Program-made: the position numbers and the translations under genes | Assembly: GCF_000730425.1 (NCBI RefSeq) | Contig: NZ_CP008896.1 | Span: forward strand, 1,178,001 to 1,242,000 | Source of the DNA: Pseudomonas fluorescens | Lineage (GTDB): Bacteria > Pseudomonadota > Gammaproteobacteria > Pseudomonadales > Pseudomonadaceae | DNA length: 64,000 nucleotides | Direction: 5' to 3' | Part shown: in pieces, positions 45,403 through 55,537 of the stretch | How the letters are laid out: each line of letters starts with the position of its first letter | Numbering within the stretch: the stretch's first letter is position 1 | The notes under the pieces: model-generated | Database searches by the model: none | What the model saw: the letters and a program-made list of their open reading frames with translations, nothing else | What the model was told of the DNA's origin: nothing

Positions 45403-47952
45403 ATGAACGGATCACCCACCGGCAGCGAGGCTGCGGCCCTGATCGCACGGCTGGACTGGGCCACAAGCCCCCTCGGTGATGCCAGCCACTGGCCGCAAAG
45501 CCTGCGCACGGCCATTGATATCGTGATCCACTCACCGATGCCGATGCTGTTGCTCTGGGGCGACGAACTCACGCAGATCTACAACGATGGCTTCGCCCTG
45601 CTGGCCGGCAACAAACACCCCCGCGCCTTCGGCCAACCGGCCCATCAAGTCTGGCCGGAACTGCAACACTTCACCGACCCGATCTACAGCGCCGTCCTCA
45701 CCGGCCAGGTGCGCACCTTCAGCGAGCAGCGGTTTGTCCTGCAACGCAACCACCGCGATACGGAAATCTGGCTGGACCTGACCTACAGCCCGATTCGCGA
45801 CGAACGCGGCCGGGTGGCCGGGATCCTGGTGACGGCCATTGAAACCAACGAGCGCCGGCAACTCGCCCAGGAGTTGCAACAACGCTCCGAAGCGAGCCTG
45901 CGGGCCCAGCACAACACCGAGCAACGCTTGCAACTGGCCCTGGCCGCCACCGACGCGGTGGGCACCTGGGACTGGGATATCAGCGAAGACCGCTTTCTGG
46001 CCGACAGCCACTTCGCCCTGCTGCACGGGGTTGATCCAATCGACGCTCACCAGTTGCCCATCAGCGATTACCTGCAAGGCGTGCATCCACAAGACCGCGC
46101 CATGGTCGCCCGCAGCATCAAGCATTGCATTACCCATGGCACCGAGTACGCCGAGGAGTATCGCCTGCTCCAGGCCAACGGCCAGGTGCGCTGGGTGTTT
46201 GCCCGTGGCCGCTGCTACAAGGATCACCACGGCCGACCGGCGCGCTTTCTCGGCGCGGCCCTGGACCTGACCGAACGCAAGCACACCGAGCAAGCCCTGC
46301 GCCAGAGCCAGACCGAACTGCAACTGATCATCAACGCCATGCCGGTGCTGATCGGCTATGTGGACCACGAAGAACGCTTTCGCCTGAACAACAGCGCCTA
46401 CCTCGACTGGTACGGCCTGACCCCGCAAGAGCTGTATGGCAAGACCATCCTCGAAGTGATCGGTGCCAAGGTGTACGCCGGGCGCGCCGACAAAATCGCC
46501 GCCGCACTCAAGGGCAAGGCCTGCAGCTTCACCACCATCTCGCCCCACCGCGATGGCCGCCCCCGGCATGCGCTGATGAAATACCTGCCGCGCTTCAGCG
46601 GCGATGGTTCGGTCAATGGTTTCTACATCTTTGTGATCGATGAGACCGAACGCAAGCTCACCGAAGAGGCCTTGCGCCATCTCAACGACAACCTGGAAGA
46701 ACGTGTAGCCCAGCGTACCCAGGCCCTGGCCGAAGCCAACCAGCGCCTGCAAAACGAAATGGTCGAGCGTGAGCGCGCCGAGGACGCGTTGCGTCATGCG
46801 CAAAAGATGGAAGCGGTCGGCCAACTCACGGGCGGTATCGCCCATGACTTCAACAACATGCTCACCGGCATCATCGGCAGCCTGGACCTGATGCAGCGCT
46901 ATATCGCCGCCGGGCGCAGTGATGAGATCGGGCGCTTCACCGATGCCGCCGTGGCCTCGGCTCACCGTGCGGCCGCCCTGACCCACCGCCTGCTGGCCTT
47001 CTCCCGGCGCCAGTCTCTGGACCGCCGGCCCCTGGACCCCAACCAACTGGTCACGTCACTGGAAGAACTGTTCCTGCGCACCAAAGGCGCCCATATCGAC
47101 CTCAAGGTGCAACTGGGCAACGATATCTGGCCGGTGAACACCGACGCCAGCCAACTGGAAAACGCCCTGCTCAACCTGGTGATCAATGCCCGCGACGCCA
47201 TGCCCGATGGTGGGCAACTGAGCATCGAGACAGCCAACAGCTACCTCGACGGCACTGATATCACCACCCTGGAACCGGTCAAGGCTGGCGACTACGTGAT
47301 GCTCGGCGTGTGCGACAACGGCGCCGGCATGACCCCGAAGATCCTGGCCAAGGCCTTCGACCCGTTCTTCACCACCAAGCCCATCGGCCAGGGCACCGGC
47401 CTTGGGTTGTCGATGATTTATGGCTTTGCCCAGCAGTCCGGCGGCCACATCACGATCCACAGCCAGCCGGGCCGGGGTACCTGCGTGCGCCTGTACCTGC
47501 CACGCCTGCACGGCACTGCACTGGAAAAAACCCAGCCCCACAGCCCCATGGAAGCACCCGTGGCGCTGGATGGCGAAGCCGTGGTGGTGGTCGAGGATGA
47601 TGCAGCGGTGCGCATGCTGGTGGTCAACCTGCTCCATGAATTGGGCTACACCGCCCACCAGGCGGCAGATGCACGCGCGGCCCTGCCGTTGCTCGAATCG
47701 GACCTGCGGGTGGACTTGCTGGTGACCGATGTCGGCCTGCCCGGCATGAACGGCCGGCAACTGGCGGAAATCGCCCGTCAGCATCGCCCGCAGTTGAAGG
47801 TCTTGTTCATGACCGGGTATGCCGAAACCGCCGCCGAGCGCCAGGGTTTCCTGGACGAAGGCATGGACATGGTAGGCAAGCCATTTTCCATTGACCTGCT
47901 GGCCACGAAAATCCGCAGCATGATCGGCGCCACAGGCCAAGTTGATGCATAA
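45403..47952 (+). CDS. Hybrid sensor histidine kinase with PAS domains
   Basis: This is an 849-residue protein. Two or three PAS folds occupy about 25-420 (PAC-like endings such as [20 protein letters not shown] and [11 protein letters not shown]). A coiled-coil linker [20 protein letters not shown] follows. The kinase core has [14 protein letters not shown] (His481), [14 protein letters not shown] and [11 protein letters not shown], and a C-terminal receiver carries Asp776 in [11 protein letters not shown]. No membrane helix is evident, so it senses a cytoplasmic cue. The ATG at 45403 is preferred to a TTG at 45367. No partner regulator is adjacent. Confidence 0.92.
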   Translation: MNGSPTGSEAAALIARLDWATSPLGDASHWPQSLRTAIDIVIHSPMPMLLLWGDELTQIYNDGFALLAGNKHPRAFGQPAHQVWPELQHFTDPIYSAVLTGQVRTFSEQRFVLQRNHRDTEIWLDLTYSPIRDERGRVAGILVTAIETNERRQLAQELQQRSEASLRAQHNTEQRLQLALAATDAVGTWDWDISEDRFLADSHFALLHGVDPIDAHQLPISDYLQGVHPQDRAMVARSIKHCITHGTEYAEEYRLLQANGQVRWVFARGRCYKDHHGRPARFLGAALDLTERKHTEQALRQSQTELQLIINAMPVLIGYVDHEERFRLNNSAYLDWYGLTPQELYGKTILEVIGAKVYAGRADKIAAALKGKACSFTTISPHRDGRPRHALMKYLPRFSGDGSVNGFYIFVIDETERKLTEEALRHLNDNLEERVAQRTQALAEANQRLQNEMVERERAEDALRHAQKMEAVGQLTGGIAHDFNNMLTGIIGSLDLMQRYIAAGRSDEIGRFTDAAVASAHRAAALTHRLLAFSRRQSLDRRPLDPNQLVTSLEELFLRTKGAHIDLKVQLGNDIWPVNTDASQLENALLNLVINARDAMPDGGQLSIETANSYLDGTDITTLEPVKAGDYVMLGVCDNGAGMTPKILAKAFDPFFTTKPIGQGTGLGLSMIYGFAQQSGGHITIHSQPGRGTCVRLYLPRLHGTALEKTQPHSPMEAPVALDGEAVVVVEDDAAVRMLVVNLLHELGYTAHQAADARAALPLLESDLRVDLLVTDVGLPGMNGRQLAEIARQHRPQLKVLFMTGYAETAAERQGFLDEGMDMVGKPFSIDLLATKIRSMIGATGQVDA

Positions 47953-47993
47953 TCCCGCGCTTTCAAGCCCGACCGTTGCAAGGTAACCGCCCG

Positions 47994-48269
47994 ATGAAAG
48001 CCCAAGCCCGCCATATCCTGGTCAAGACCAGCGAGGAAGCCGAACAGCTCAAGCAGCGTATCGCCAAGGGCGAAGCCTTTGATGTGCTGGCCAAGAAGTT
48101 CTCCACCTGCCCGTCTGGCAAGCGCGGCGGCGACCTGGGTGAAGTGCGGCCGGGGCAGATGGTCGGGGTGATCGATGCGGTGATTTTCAAGAAACCGCTG
48201 CGCGTGGTACACGGACCGATCAAGAGCAAGTTTGGTTATCACCTGGTGCAGGTGTTCTACCGCGACTGA
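47994..48269 (+). CDS. Parvulin-type peptidyl-prolyl isomerase (second copy)
   Basis: This is a 91-residue PpiC-like protein: MKAQARHILVKTSEEAEQLK, FDVLAKKFSTCPSGKRGGDL, GEVRPGQMVGVIDAVIFKKP and SKFGYHLVQVFYRD. The plan is the same as the protein encoded at 33217, but the two differ at many positions, so they are separate paralogues. AAGG precedes the ATG. It stands 41 bp after the histidine kinase gene. Confidence 0.94.
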   Translation: MKAQARHILVKTSEEAEQLKQRIAKGEAFDVLAKKFSTCPSGKRGGDLGEVRPGQMVGVIDAVIFKKPLRVVHGPIKSKFGYHLVQVFYRD

Positions 48270-48277
48270 CAGCCCCT

Positions 48278-48343
48278 TGCAGGAGCCGGCTTGCCGGGGA
48301 TGAGGCCCTTGAGGACGCCATCGCCGGCAAGCCGGCTCCTACA
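48278..48343. repeat. REP pair, GCCGGC type
   Basis: AGGAGCCGGCTTGCCGGGGA and CATCGCCGGCAAGCCGGCTC form an inverted pair between the convergent parvulin and PfkB-kinase genes. Confidence 0.9.
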
Positions 48344-48352
48344 GGGAGTGGG

Positions 48353-49261
48353 TCAGGCCAGGGGGATCAGTGCACCTGGAACCTGTATCACTCGACTGGC
48401 CAACCCGTGACCGGCCAGGGCTGCTGCTTGCGGCGTGCCGCCCTTTAGCCGGCTGGCCAGGTACGCCGCACTGAACGAATCCCCCGCCGCCGTGGTGTCC
48501 ACCACGGTCTCGACCACCACCGCCGGCACTGCAAAACGCTCGCCGCCCTGGCGAATCAGGCAATCATCCGCCCCGCGCTTGAGCACCACTTCATCGATCC
48601 CCGGACAGGCGGCGAACACCTGTTCGCTATCGGCGTAGCCAAACAGGGCACGTTCGTCATCCTCGGTGAGCAAGGCCATATCCACATGCGCCAGCACCTG
48701 CTGGTAGGCCTCGCGAGCCGCCTCGACACTGGCCCAAAGACGTGGGCGGTAATTATTGTCGAACACCACCCTGGCGCCACGCTGGCGGGCTTGCACCAAC
48801 ACGGCCAGCAGGCGTGCGCGCCCCACTTCGCCCAGTACGGCGAGGGTGATGCCACTCAAATACAACACATCGTAGCCCGGCAAGGCGGCCAGGACTGGCT
48901 CGGCCCCAGCAGCGGTGAAGCAATCGCGCACCGCCGCCTCATTGCGCCAATAGAGGAATCTGCGCTCGCCATGGGCATCGGTCTGAATGCAATACAAGCC
49001 CGGCAGACGGCCCGGTAAACGCTGGACCAGGCCCAGGCCGAGGCCTTCCCTGGCCCATTGCGCGCACATGGCATCGCTGAAACTATCGTCGCCCAGGGCG
49101 GTGACGTAATCCACCGTGCTGTGGGCGCCCAGCTCGCGGCGCAGGTAGACGGCGGTGTTCAGGGTATCGCCGCCAAAGCTCTGCTGCAGGCTGCCGTCGG
49201 CGCGGTGTTGCAGTTCGATCATGCATTCGCCGATCAGGGCGATGCGCGGATGTGGGTTCAT
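48353..49261 (-). CDS. PfkB-family sugar kinase (2-keto-3-deoxygluconate kinase-like)
   Basis: This is a 302-residue ribokinase-fold enzyme. The N-terminal ALIGECMIELQ and SFGGDTLNTAVYL form the sugar site. The C-terminal VVDTTAAGDSFSAAYLA carries the anion hole and catalytic Asp. The GECMIEL opening is typical of KdgK. It would phosphorylate 2-keto-3-deoxygluconate or a similar keto sugar acid. It is the last gene of a minus-strand cluster with a PLP enzyme, an IclR regulator and RidA, which is unusual company for KdgK, so the true substrate may differ. Confidence 0.85.
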   Translation of the reverse strand: MNPHPRIALIGECMIELQHRADGSLQQSFGGDTLNTAVYLRRELGAHSTVDYVTALGDDSFSDAMCAQWAREGLGLGLVQRLPGRLPGLYCIQTDAHGERRFLYWRNEAAVRDCFTAAGAEPVLAALPGYDVLYLSGITLAVLGEVGRARLLAVLVQARQRGARVVFDNNYRPRLWASVEAAREAYQQVLAHVDMALLTEDDERALFGYADSEQVFAACPGIDEVVLKRGADDCLIRQGGERFAVPAVVVETVVDTTAAGDSFSAAYLASRLKGGTPQAAALAGHGLASRVIQVPGALIPLA

Positions 49262-49308
49262 GTTCGGGTTCTCGGGTGGGTTTTAGGGCCTCATCGCCGC
49301 GACGCGCT

Positions 49309-50517
49309 CTAGAAACAGGTCTGCAATGTCTCAACCACCTGCAACTGCTCATCCACCAAGCATCCCACCTGCCACTTGTCGAACGTCAGGCAGGGGTGCG
49401 AGGTGCCAAAGGAGATGATGTCACCAATGCGCAGCTCAACCCCCGTCGCCACGCTCATGAACGCATGCTGGTCCATCACCGCCGTGACCTTGCAGCCACT
49501 CACCTCATCACCCATCGCCGGCAGTACGCCGGCCCTGTAGCGCTTGAGCGGCACCGGTAAACCGGCATCGTAGGCCACATCACGCTTGCCCAGGGCGATC
49601 ACCGCAAACCCTGGCTGCGGCAACGATTGCACATGGGCCCAGACTTCCAGGGCCGGGCGCAGGCCTTCGCTGAGGTCGCCGCGCCGCTCCAGCACGCAGC
49701 ATTGCGCTTCCTTATAGATGCCATGGTCATGGGCCACATAACTGCCGGGCCGCAGCACACTGAGGAAGCGCCCCTCGGCGTTTTGCGCGGCGAAGGACTC
49801 GGCGATCAGGTCATACCAGGCCGAGCCCGACGCGGTGATGATCGGCTTGCCCAGATCAAAGGCACCGCTGTTCTGCATATCCACCGCCAGGCGCACCAGG
49901 GACGCGGCAAACTCACGGATGCCACTGATGGCATGCTCGCCGTGGATCACCCCTTCGTAGCCTTCGATGCCGGTGAGCGCCAGGGCCGGTTGGGCCTTGA
50001 TCGCCCGCGCCAGGTCCAGCACCTCCTGCTCGCTGCGGCAACCGCAACGGCCGCCGACCACGCCATATTCGATCATCACGTTCAGGCGCAGGCCACGGGC
50101 GGCAAAGAACGCGCCCAGATCAGCCACGTTATCCGGGTGGTCGACCATGCAATGGAAATCAAAGCCCGGGTCAGCCAGCAACTCGGCGATCAACGCCATG
50201 TTCGGCGCGCCCACCAATTGGTTGGCCATCAATACCCGACGCACACCACCGGCGTAGGCGGCACGGGTCTGCACGGCGGTGGCCAGGGTGATGCCCCAGG
50301 CGCCTTGCGCCAACTGACGCTGGAACAGCGCCGGCATCATGCTGGTCTTGCCATGGGGCGCCAGTTGCGCGCCGCTGCGGCTGACAAAGTCCTGCATCCA
50401 GCGAATGTTGTGCTCCAGTGCAGCCCGATGCAGTACCAGGGCGGGCAGGCTGACGTCGCGTACCAGATGGGCACCGCTGGCGGCGGCGCCTTTTTCAACA
50501 GCATTGAAGACAGGCAT
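49309..50517 (-). CDS. D-threonine-aldolase/D-serine-dehydratase-like PLP enzyme
   Basis: This is a 402-residue fold-type III PLP protein. The PLP lysine lies in the LAPHGKTSMMPALFQRQL segment of the alanine-racemase-like barrel, and the C-terminal beta domain carries the GDIISFGTSHPCLTFDKW block with the metal-binding His/Cys pair found in this family. Members act on D-amino acids (D-threonine aldolase, D-serine dehydratase, or amino-acid deaminase). GGAG precedes the ATG. The adjacent RidA would remove the 2-aminoacrylate/enamine that a dehydratase releases, which favours a D-serine/D-threonine deaminase role. Confidence 0.82.
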   Translation of the reverse strand: MPVFNAVEKGAAASGAHLVRDVSLPALVLHRAALEHNIRWMQDFVSRSGAQLAPHGKTSMMPALFQRQLAQGAWGITLATAVQTRAAYAGGVRRVLMANQLVGAPNMALIAELLADPGFDFHCMVDHPDNVADLGAFFAARGLRLNVMIEYGVVGGRCGCRSEQEVLDLARAIKAQPALALTGIEGYEGVIHGEHAISGIREFAASLVRLAVDMQNSGAFDLGKPIITASGSAWYDLIAESFAAQNAEGRFLSVLRPGSYVAHDHGIYKEAQCCVLERRGDLSEGLRPALEVWAHVQSLPQPGFAVIALGKRDVAYDAGLPVPLKRYRAGVLPAMGDEVSGCKVTAVMDQHAFMSVATGVELRIGDIISFGTSHPCLTFDKWQVGCLVDEQLQVVETLQTCF

Positions 50518-50534
50518 GGAATGACTCCGTTTTG

Positions 50535-51317
50535 CTATTCATTGATGCGACGGGCCAGGGTGTTGGCGCTTTCGATCAGCACCCGGCGGTAGTCGTTGTA
50601 ATTGTTCTTGGCATCGGCCCGCGGGGCGACGATGCACAGGGTCGCAATGGCAATGCCCTGGGCGTCGCGCACCGGGGCGGCAAAGCAGTGGGTGAAGGTG
50701 TCGGCAACACTGTCGAAGGAAAAGAAGCCATCGAGGGTGGCCTGGCGGATCTGCCCGAGAAAGGTCTCCAGGGGCAGGCGCTGACCGTCCGGCAGGATGA
50801 AGTCGTCGTGGTCGATCAGCTCGATGATCTGCTGATCGCTCAAATGCCCCAGCAGCAGGCGCCCGGAGGCCGTCCAGGGGATCGGCGCGTTTTCACCGAT
50901 ATCCGAAGAAATCCGGAAATGCCGCTCGCCCTCGCGCATCAGCGCCACCGTGTACTTGCGCCCGTTGAGCAGGCACATCTGCGCAGTCTCGTGGGTTTGG
51001 CTGACGATCGCCTGCAAGGCGTGATCGGCCTCGCGGGTCAGGTCGAAATGGCGCAGGTGAGCCTGGCCGAGGAAGTACAGCTGGCGGCCCAGATAGACAT
51101 GACCGTCCTTGCCCACGGGTTCGAGAATCCGCCGCTCCAGGAGCGACGCGACCAACTCATAGACCGTGGACTTGGGGCTGCCAATGCCACTGGCAATATC
51201 GTTGGGGCGCAGGGGCTGGCCGATTTCCTTGAGAAAATCGAGGATCTCGAACGCCCGGTCCAGGCCTTTGGCGCGGCGCTTGGTGGTGTCTTCGCTCATG
51301 GCAGTCTTCGTCGGCAT
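50535..51317 (-). CDS. IclR-family transcriptional regulator
   Basis: This is a 260-residue regulator. The winged HTH lies in about 15-75 (GLDRAFEILDFLKEIGQPLR, SPKSTVYELVASLLERRIL). A GAF-like IclR effector domain follows, including TASGRLLLGHL and CFAAPVRDAQGIAIATLCI. A second possible start is the ATG at 51299. It lies between the PLP enzyme gene and a REP pair, all on the minus strand. A perfect 16-bp palindrome upstream of the RidA gene is its likely operator. Confidence 0.92.
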   Translation of the reverse strand: MPTKTAMSEDTTKRRAKGLDRAFEILDFLKEIGQPLRPNDIASGIGSPKSTVYELVASLLERRILEPVGKDGHVYLGRQLYFLGQAHLRHFDLTREADHALQAIVSQTHETAQMCLLNGRKYTVALMREGERHFRISSDIGENAPIPWTASGRLLLGHLSDQQIIELIDHDDFILPDGQRLPLETFLGQIRQATLDGFFSFDSVADTFTHCFAAPVRDAQGIAIATLCIVAPRADAKNNYNDYRRVLIESANTLARRINE

Positions 51318-51344
51318 AAAAGGTCCATGTGAGAGCGGCGCTTG

Positions 51345-51432
51345 TGTGGGAGCGGGCTTGCCCGCGAAAGCGGTGTATCAGTGCCACATTTGTTGGCTGA
51401 CACAGCGCTTTCGCGAGCAAGCCCGCTCCCAC
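51345..51432. repeat. REP pair, GAGCGGGCTTGC type
   Basis: TGTGGGAGCGGGCTTGCCCG and TCGCGAGCAAGCCCGCTCCC form an inverted pair with a TTGGCTGACACAGC spacer. The left copy has CCCGCG instead of CTCGCG. It lies between the IclR and RidA genes. Confidence 0.9.
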
Positions 51433-51480
51433 CCGAACTCACTCTCACATTGAATTTGTGGTGGTCTGCAAACCAGGCAT

Positions 51481-51870
51481 TCAGCCTTTTTTCTTGTAGG
51501 CCACACAATCGATCTCGACCTTGCAATCGACCATCATGTTCGCCTGCACACAGGCCCGTGCCGGGGCGTGTTCGGGGGTGAAGTATTCGCCAAAGACTTT
51601 GTTGAAACTCCAGAAATCCCGTGGGTCTTGCAACCAGACACCGACCCGGACCACGTCCTTGAGCGCATAGCCGGCCTCTTCAAGGATCGCGACGACATTC
51701 TTCAGGGTCTGGTGAGTCTGCTCGACAATCCCGCCATGGATGATTTCGCCATCCACCGCCGGCACCTGGCCCGACACATACAACCAGCCATCCGCCTCCA
51801 CCGCACGGGCGAATGGGCGGGGTTGGCCACCACCGGCGGTGCTGCCGGCGCCGTAACGAGTCACGCTCAT
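51481..51870 (-). CDS. RidA family protein (second copy)
   Basis: This is a 129-residue YjgF/RidA-fold protein: DGWLYVSGQVPAVDGEIIHG, QTHQTLKNVVAILEEAGYAL, VVRVGVWLQDPRDFWSFNKV and ACVQANMMVDCKVEIDCVAY. The C-terminal RxxxQ..M..C.VEID pattern fits an imine/enamine deaminase, though the usual Arg in this loop is not certain by eye. AAGGAG precedes the ATG. It heads the cluster with the D-amino-acid PLP enzyme and would hydrolyse its enamine product. Confidence 0.9.
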   Translation of the reverse strand: MSVTRYGAGSTAGGGQPRPFARAVEADGWLYVSGQVPAVDGEIIHGGIVEQTHQTLKNVVAILEEAGYALKDVVRVGVWLQDPRDFWSFNKVFGEYFTPEHAPARACVQANMMVDCKVEIDCVAYKKKG

Positions 51871-51950
51871 AAAGTTGCTCCTTGATTGAAAACGACTATT
51901 TTCCAAACGGTCCACCGCCTCGCCCCTGCAAGCACTCCAGGGCTTGAAAA

Positions 51951-51986
51951 TTCCGCTATAGCGGAACGAGATATGTAATAGCGGAA
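51951..51986. promoter_or_regulatory. Palindromic operator, probably for the IclR regulator
   Basis: TTCCGCTATAGCGGAA (51951-51966) is a perfect 16-bp palindrome. Twelve bases further a second half site TAGCGGAA recurs (51979-51986). The element lies 81 bp upstream of the RidA start codon, in the only sizeable gap before the cluster. IclR proteins typically bind short palindromes like this. Nothing else recognisable was found in 51871-52193. Confidence 0.7.
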
Positions 51987-52193
51987 TAGACGACAGAAAG
52001 TGTGCCACAGCCAGCAGCAGAAAAATATTGAAGCGTTAACGTTGTTTTAAATCGGACGAAATCGCCCTCGACGACGGGCACGCAGCTACCGTGCGCCCCA
52101 ATCCGTTACGTGTGCTACCTGTGAACTCTGACAGTAGACCGCCTGACCCACCCGGTTTAGGGTTTGGCCACGGACCTGAAGAAGGAGACTGTC

Positions 52194-52556
52194 ATGGGGA
52201 TGATCAACACGGTGATAGATAGCGCGGACGCGTATAACCGGGCTCTACAGACGCAGCGCACAGTGTTTATGCTCTTTGTATCGCCCCAATGCCCGGCGTG
52301 CAGCGAGGCCAAGCCACTGTTCAGCAAAGTGGCAGGCCACTATCGTCGCCAGGCAGCCCTTTATGTGCTCGATACCAGCCAGACCCCACGGCATCCCGAG
52401 GTTACCGGCACGCCGACGTTGCTGATATTGAAAAACGGCAGGCTAGTGGAAAAACTCAAGGGGTTCGGCCCCTGGGAGACCCAGGAGCAGACCCTGAAGA
52501 AAACCTTTGACCGGCACACCCGTGGCGTGCCGACCAAAAGGGCCAAGCCCCGTTAA
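52194..52556 (+). CDS. Thioredoxin-fold protein with CPAC motif
   Basis: This is a 120-residue thioredoxin-like protein: [20 protein letters not shown] (redox CPAC at about residues 32-35), a central [20 protein letters not shown] with the cis-Pro, and [17 protein letters not shown]. The C-terminus is basic. It lacks a signal peptide and so acts in the cytoplasm. GAAGGAG precedes the ATG. The CPAC active site differs from thioredoxin's CGPC. Its stop overlaps the convergent TerC gene by four bases. Confidence 0.88.
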   Translation: MGMINTVIDSADAYNRALQTQRTVFMLFVSPQCPACSEAKPLFSKVAGHYRRQAALYVLDTSQTPRHPEVTGTPTLLILKNGRLVEKLKGFGPWETQEQTLKKTFDRHTRGVPTKRAKPR

Positions 52557-54115
52557 CCCACCGCAACCGGGGTCAACAGCACCTGCGTCACCCGCCGCTC
52601 CTCCACCGCTGCGACGGTCAGTTGCCAACCTGCATGCTCCAGGCTGTCGCCCACCATCGGCAAGCGGTCCAGCAGGCTCATGACCAGGCCGGCAAGGGTC
52701 TGGTAATCCTCGGTGGCTACTGCCTTGAACCCGGTGCGCTGACGAATCAGGTTCAGGTTCAACGCACCATTGGCGCGGTAACCGCCCTGCTCTTCGACGA
52801 TATCCGGGCCCTCCACCTCACTGGCGTCCGGCAACTCACCGGCGATGGACTCAAGGATGTCGGTCATGCTCAACACCCCCATGAAGTCGCCGAATTCGTT
52901 GATCACGAAGGCAATGTGCGTCGACTCCTGGCGCATCTGTTCCAGGGCGTTGAGGATCGAGAAGCTGTCGAGCAGGTTGATTGCCCGTCGTGCCAGGTGC
53001 TCCAGGTTCGGTTCATTGCCGGCCAGGTACTCCTTGAGCAACTCCTTCTTGTGCACAAAGCCCAGGGGCTCATCCACCGCGCCATTCCGGATCAGCGGCA
53101 AACGCGAGTAGGAAGAGTGCATCAGCTTCAGGCGAATCGTCTCCGGGTCGTCGGCCAAGTCGATGTAGTCGACATTCGCCCGCGGGGTCATCAAGGTGCG
53201 GATCGGCCGCTCGGCCAGTTGCAACACGCCGCTGATCATGACGCGCTCACGGCGGTCGAACAGCGGGCCTTGAGGGTCCTGCGGGTCACCCAGCAGGTCG
53301 GCAACGTCGTCACCTACTTCCTCGGCCGCCAGGCTACGCCCCCCCAACAGGCGCATGACCGCATGGGCGGTGCGCTCGCGGATCGGTCGCAGGCCTTGCG
53401 CCGATTTCTTGCGGCGGGCCCGGGCGATCTGGTTGAACACTTCGATCAGGATCGAGAAACCAATGGCCGCGTACAGGTAGCCTTTCGGAATATGGAAGCC
53501 CAGGCCTTCGGCGGTCAGGGCGAAACCGATCATCATCAAGAAGCCCAGGCACAGCATGATCACTGTCGGGTGCGCATTGACAAAGCGGGTCAGTGGCTTG
53601 CTGGCCACGATCATCACGCCGATAGACACGATCACCGCGATCATCATCACCGCCAGCTCATCCACCATGCCGACCGCAGTAATCACCGCATCGAGGGAGA
53701 ACACCGCGTCCAGCACCACGATCTGCGCCACGATCGGCCAGAACATCGCGTAGGCCGCATTGCCGGTGCGCTCGGTGACATGCCCTTCGAGGCGCTCATG
53801 CAACTCCATGGTGGCCTTGAACAACAGGAACACACCACCAAACAGCATGATCAGGTCGCGCCCGGAGAAGCTCTTGTCGAACACCTCGAACAGCGGCTGG
53901 GTCAAGGTCACCAACCAGGAAATACTCGCCAGCAGGCCCAGGCGCATGATCAGTGCCAGGGACAGGCCAATCAACCGCGCACGGTCACGCTGCTCCGGCG
54001 GCAACTTGTCTGCCAGGATCGCGATAAACACCAGGTTGTCGATACCCAGCACCAGTTCCAACACAATCAAGGTCAACAGGCCGAGCCAGGCCGTTGGATC
54101 CGCTAACCATTCCAT
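52553..54115 (-). CDS. TerC-family membrane protein with CBS and CorC domains
   Basis: This 520-residue protein starts with a TerC-type membrane domain of about seven helices ([40 protein letters not shown]). A CBS pair follows ([40 protein letters not shown]). The C-terminal CorC/HlyC-associated domain comes last. The architecture matches E. coli YoaE/YegH. TerC proteins are linked to metal export; the CBS and CorC parts suggest nucleotide- or Mg-dependent control. Confidence 0.9.
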   Translation of the reverse strand: MEWLADPTAWLGLLTLIVLELVLGIDNLVFIAILADKLPPEQRDRARLIGLSLALIMRLGLLASISWLVTLTQPLFEVFDKSFSGRDLIMLFGGVFLLFKATMELHERLEGHVTERTGNAAYAMFWPIVAQIVVLDAVFSLDAVITAVGMVDELAVMMIAVIVSIGVMIVASKPLTRFVNAHPTVIMLCLGFLMMIGFALTAEGLGFHIPKGYLYAAIGFSILIEVFNQIARARRKKSAQGLRPIRERTAHAVMRLLGGRSLAAEEVGDDVADLLGDPQDPQGPLFDRRERVMISGVLQLAERPIRTLMTPRANVDYIDLADDPETIRLKLMHSSYSRLPLIRNGAVDEPLGFVHKKELLKEYLAGNEPNLEHLARRAINLLDSFSILNALEQMRQESTHIAFVINEFGDFMGVLSMTDILESIAGELPDASEVEGPDIVEEQGGYRANGALNLNLIRQRTGFKAVATEDYQTLAGLVMSLLDRLPMVGDSLEHAGWQLTVAAVEERRVTQVLLTPVAVG

Positions 54116-54385
54116 ATAGAAGTCTCTGTCTCTTTATTGATGTTCAGGATGCCAGGCACAACAAAACGCGGTCCGATGACCGGGAGAAGGTTAGCAGTCT
54201 GAATAGGGGATGTTTCAGCGGGAACGGCGGCAATAGAGGTCTTGGGGAAAGACGACTGGGAGGCTCCGAGAGGGTGTTCATGCAAGTCCTGCAGTGAGAA
54301 AAGTACTTCAATCCTACAGCGAAAATACAAATTTCCTACAATTTAAAACTATTACAAAATCTGTAACCCAGCGTCACACATTCCC
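54116..54385. other. Intergenic stretch, no gene seen
   Basis: No ORF here has recognisable content. The stretch should hold the promoter of the TerC gene near its left end. Near 54290-54360 it becomes AT-rich before a REP pair. Confidence 0.4.
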
Positions 54386-54476
54386 ATGTGGGAGCGGGCT
54401 TGCTCGCGAAGGCGGTGTATCAGCCACAAGATAAATTGACTGATACACCGCCTTCGCGAGCAAGCCCGCTCCCACA
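54386..54476. repeat. REP pair, GAGCGGGCTTGC type
   Basis: TGTGGGAGCGGGCTTGCTCG (plus CGAAGGCGGTGTATCAG) and its inverse form a long REPIN; the pairing extends well beyond the REP core into CGCCTTCGCGAG and TGATACACC. Confidence 0.93.
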
Positions 54477-54493
54477 TTTTGACCCATGGTGTG

Positions 54494-55474
54494 TCAGGTT
54501 TTGCGGGTTGCGTCGTCCAGCGCGAGGATGGTGTGGGCATTCGTTACTGTGGTTGCCAGGGTATTGATCACCCCCGAGCGCAACGCCCCCAGCGTTGCCG
54601 CCGCCTTGGTGTTTTCACTGGCAATCGCCACCACATCGGGAATGCGCACCAGCTCCTGCACGGTCAGCCCTATCACACGCCCCTGGATGGCGTTGACCGC
54701 CGGCTGGCCATGGATGTCGATAAAGTCGTAGCCCATCATGTCGCCCACGGTGCCGGACAAGCGCGCCTGGGCGATTTCCTGGGGTGAAAACCAGCCCATG
54801 CGCACCATATTGCTGTTTTCGCTCATGTCACCAATGCCGATCAGCGCCATATCGGCACGCCGCGCGCGGTCGAGGGTGGAGCGTACGGTGTCGTTGCTGA
54901 TCAACACACTGCGCAGTTCCGGGTTGGCCACCAGGGCCGGGGCGTACAGGCTTTCGCTCTCGCCACCAAAGCGCAGGGCCAGGCGTCGGCAGATGTGGTC
55001 GGGGTTCATGTATTCACCGGCCTTGAGCGAACCGCCAATGGCACAGACAAACGTGCAATTGCGCGTCACCGGCAAAAACACGTTATCGGCCACCGCGCCC
55101 ACATTGCGTCCCATGCCCACAGCGACAATCATGCCGTCGCCCAGGGTCTTGTTCAGGTAGTTGGCCACCAGGCTGGCCACGGCGGAGCGCTGGGTATCGG
55201 CGTCGCTGTGATCCACCGCGATCAACGCGCGGTCCAACCGGAAACGCTCCACCAGCGCCTGCTCCAGCTCGTTGTTCATCGCCGGGTGCTGCAACACCCG
55301 CACCTCGACAATCCCTTCATCGCGTGCACGTTTGAGCAGCCGGCTGACTTTGGCCCGGGACAGGTCAAACCGTTTGGCGATGGCTTCCTGAGTGACGTTC
55401 TCAAGGTAGTAGAGCATCGCCACTTCGGTCATCAGATCGATATCACTGGCGGTGCGCAGGGTACTGTCACTCAT
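54494..55474 (-). CDS. SorC/DeoR-type sugar-responsive transcriptional regulator
   Basis: This is a 326-residue SorC-family protein. The N-terminal HTH is at about 25-55 (YLENVTQEAIAKRFDLSRAK, VSRLLKRARDEGIVEVRV). The sugar-phosphate-binding domain of the NagB-like fold follows (VAVGMGRNVGAVADNVF, ADMALIGIGDMS, MGYDFIDIHGQPAV). The ATG at 55474 has GGAAG upstream. It heads, with the RpiB-like gene, the minus-strand side of the tetritol locus and probably represses it until a phosphorylated intermediate binds. Palindromes at 56.04-56.23 kb are its likely sites. Confidence 0.92.
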   Translation of the reverse strand: MSDSTLRTASDIDLMTEVAMLYYLENVTQEAIAKRFDLSRAKVSRLLKRARDEGIVEVRVLQHPAMNNELEQALVERFRLDRALIAVDHSDADTQRSAVASLVANYLNKTLGDGMIVAVGMGRNVGAVADNVFLPVTRNCTFVCAIGGSLKAGEYMNPDHICRRLALRFGGESESLYAPALVANPELRSVLISNDTVRSTLDRARRADMALIGIGDMSENSNMVRMGWFSPQEIAQARLSGTVGDMMGYDFIDIHGQPAVNAIQGRVIGLTVQELVRIPDVVAIASENTKAAATLGALRSGVINTLATTVTNAHTILALDDATRKT

Positions 55475-55537
55475 GGGGACGGGCTTCCGTTTCGGCGTCA
55501 AAGGCGCATTCTCCCGACTCTTGCCCCGCCACGTCCA

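Noticed and set aside
52622..54106. A 494-codon plus-strand frame opposite the TerC gene
   Set aside because: His/Gln-rich antisense translation of a membrane protein; no ribosome site or domain.
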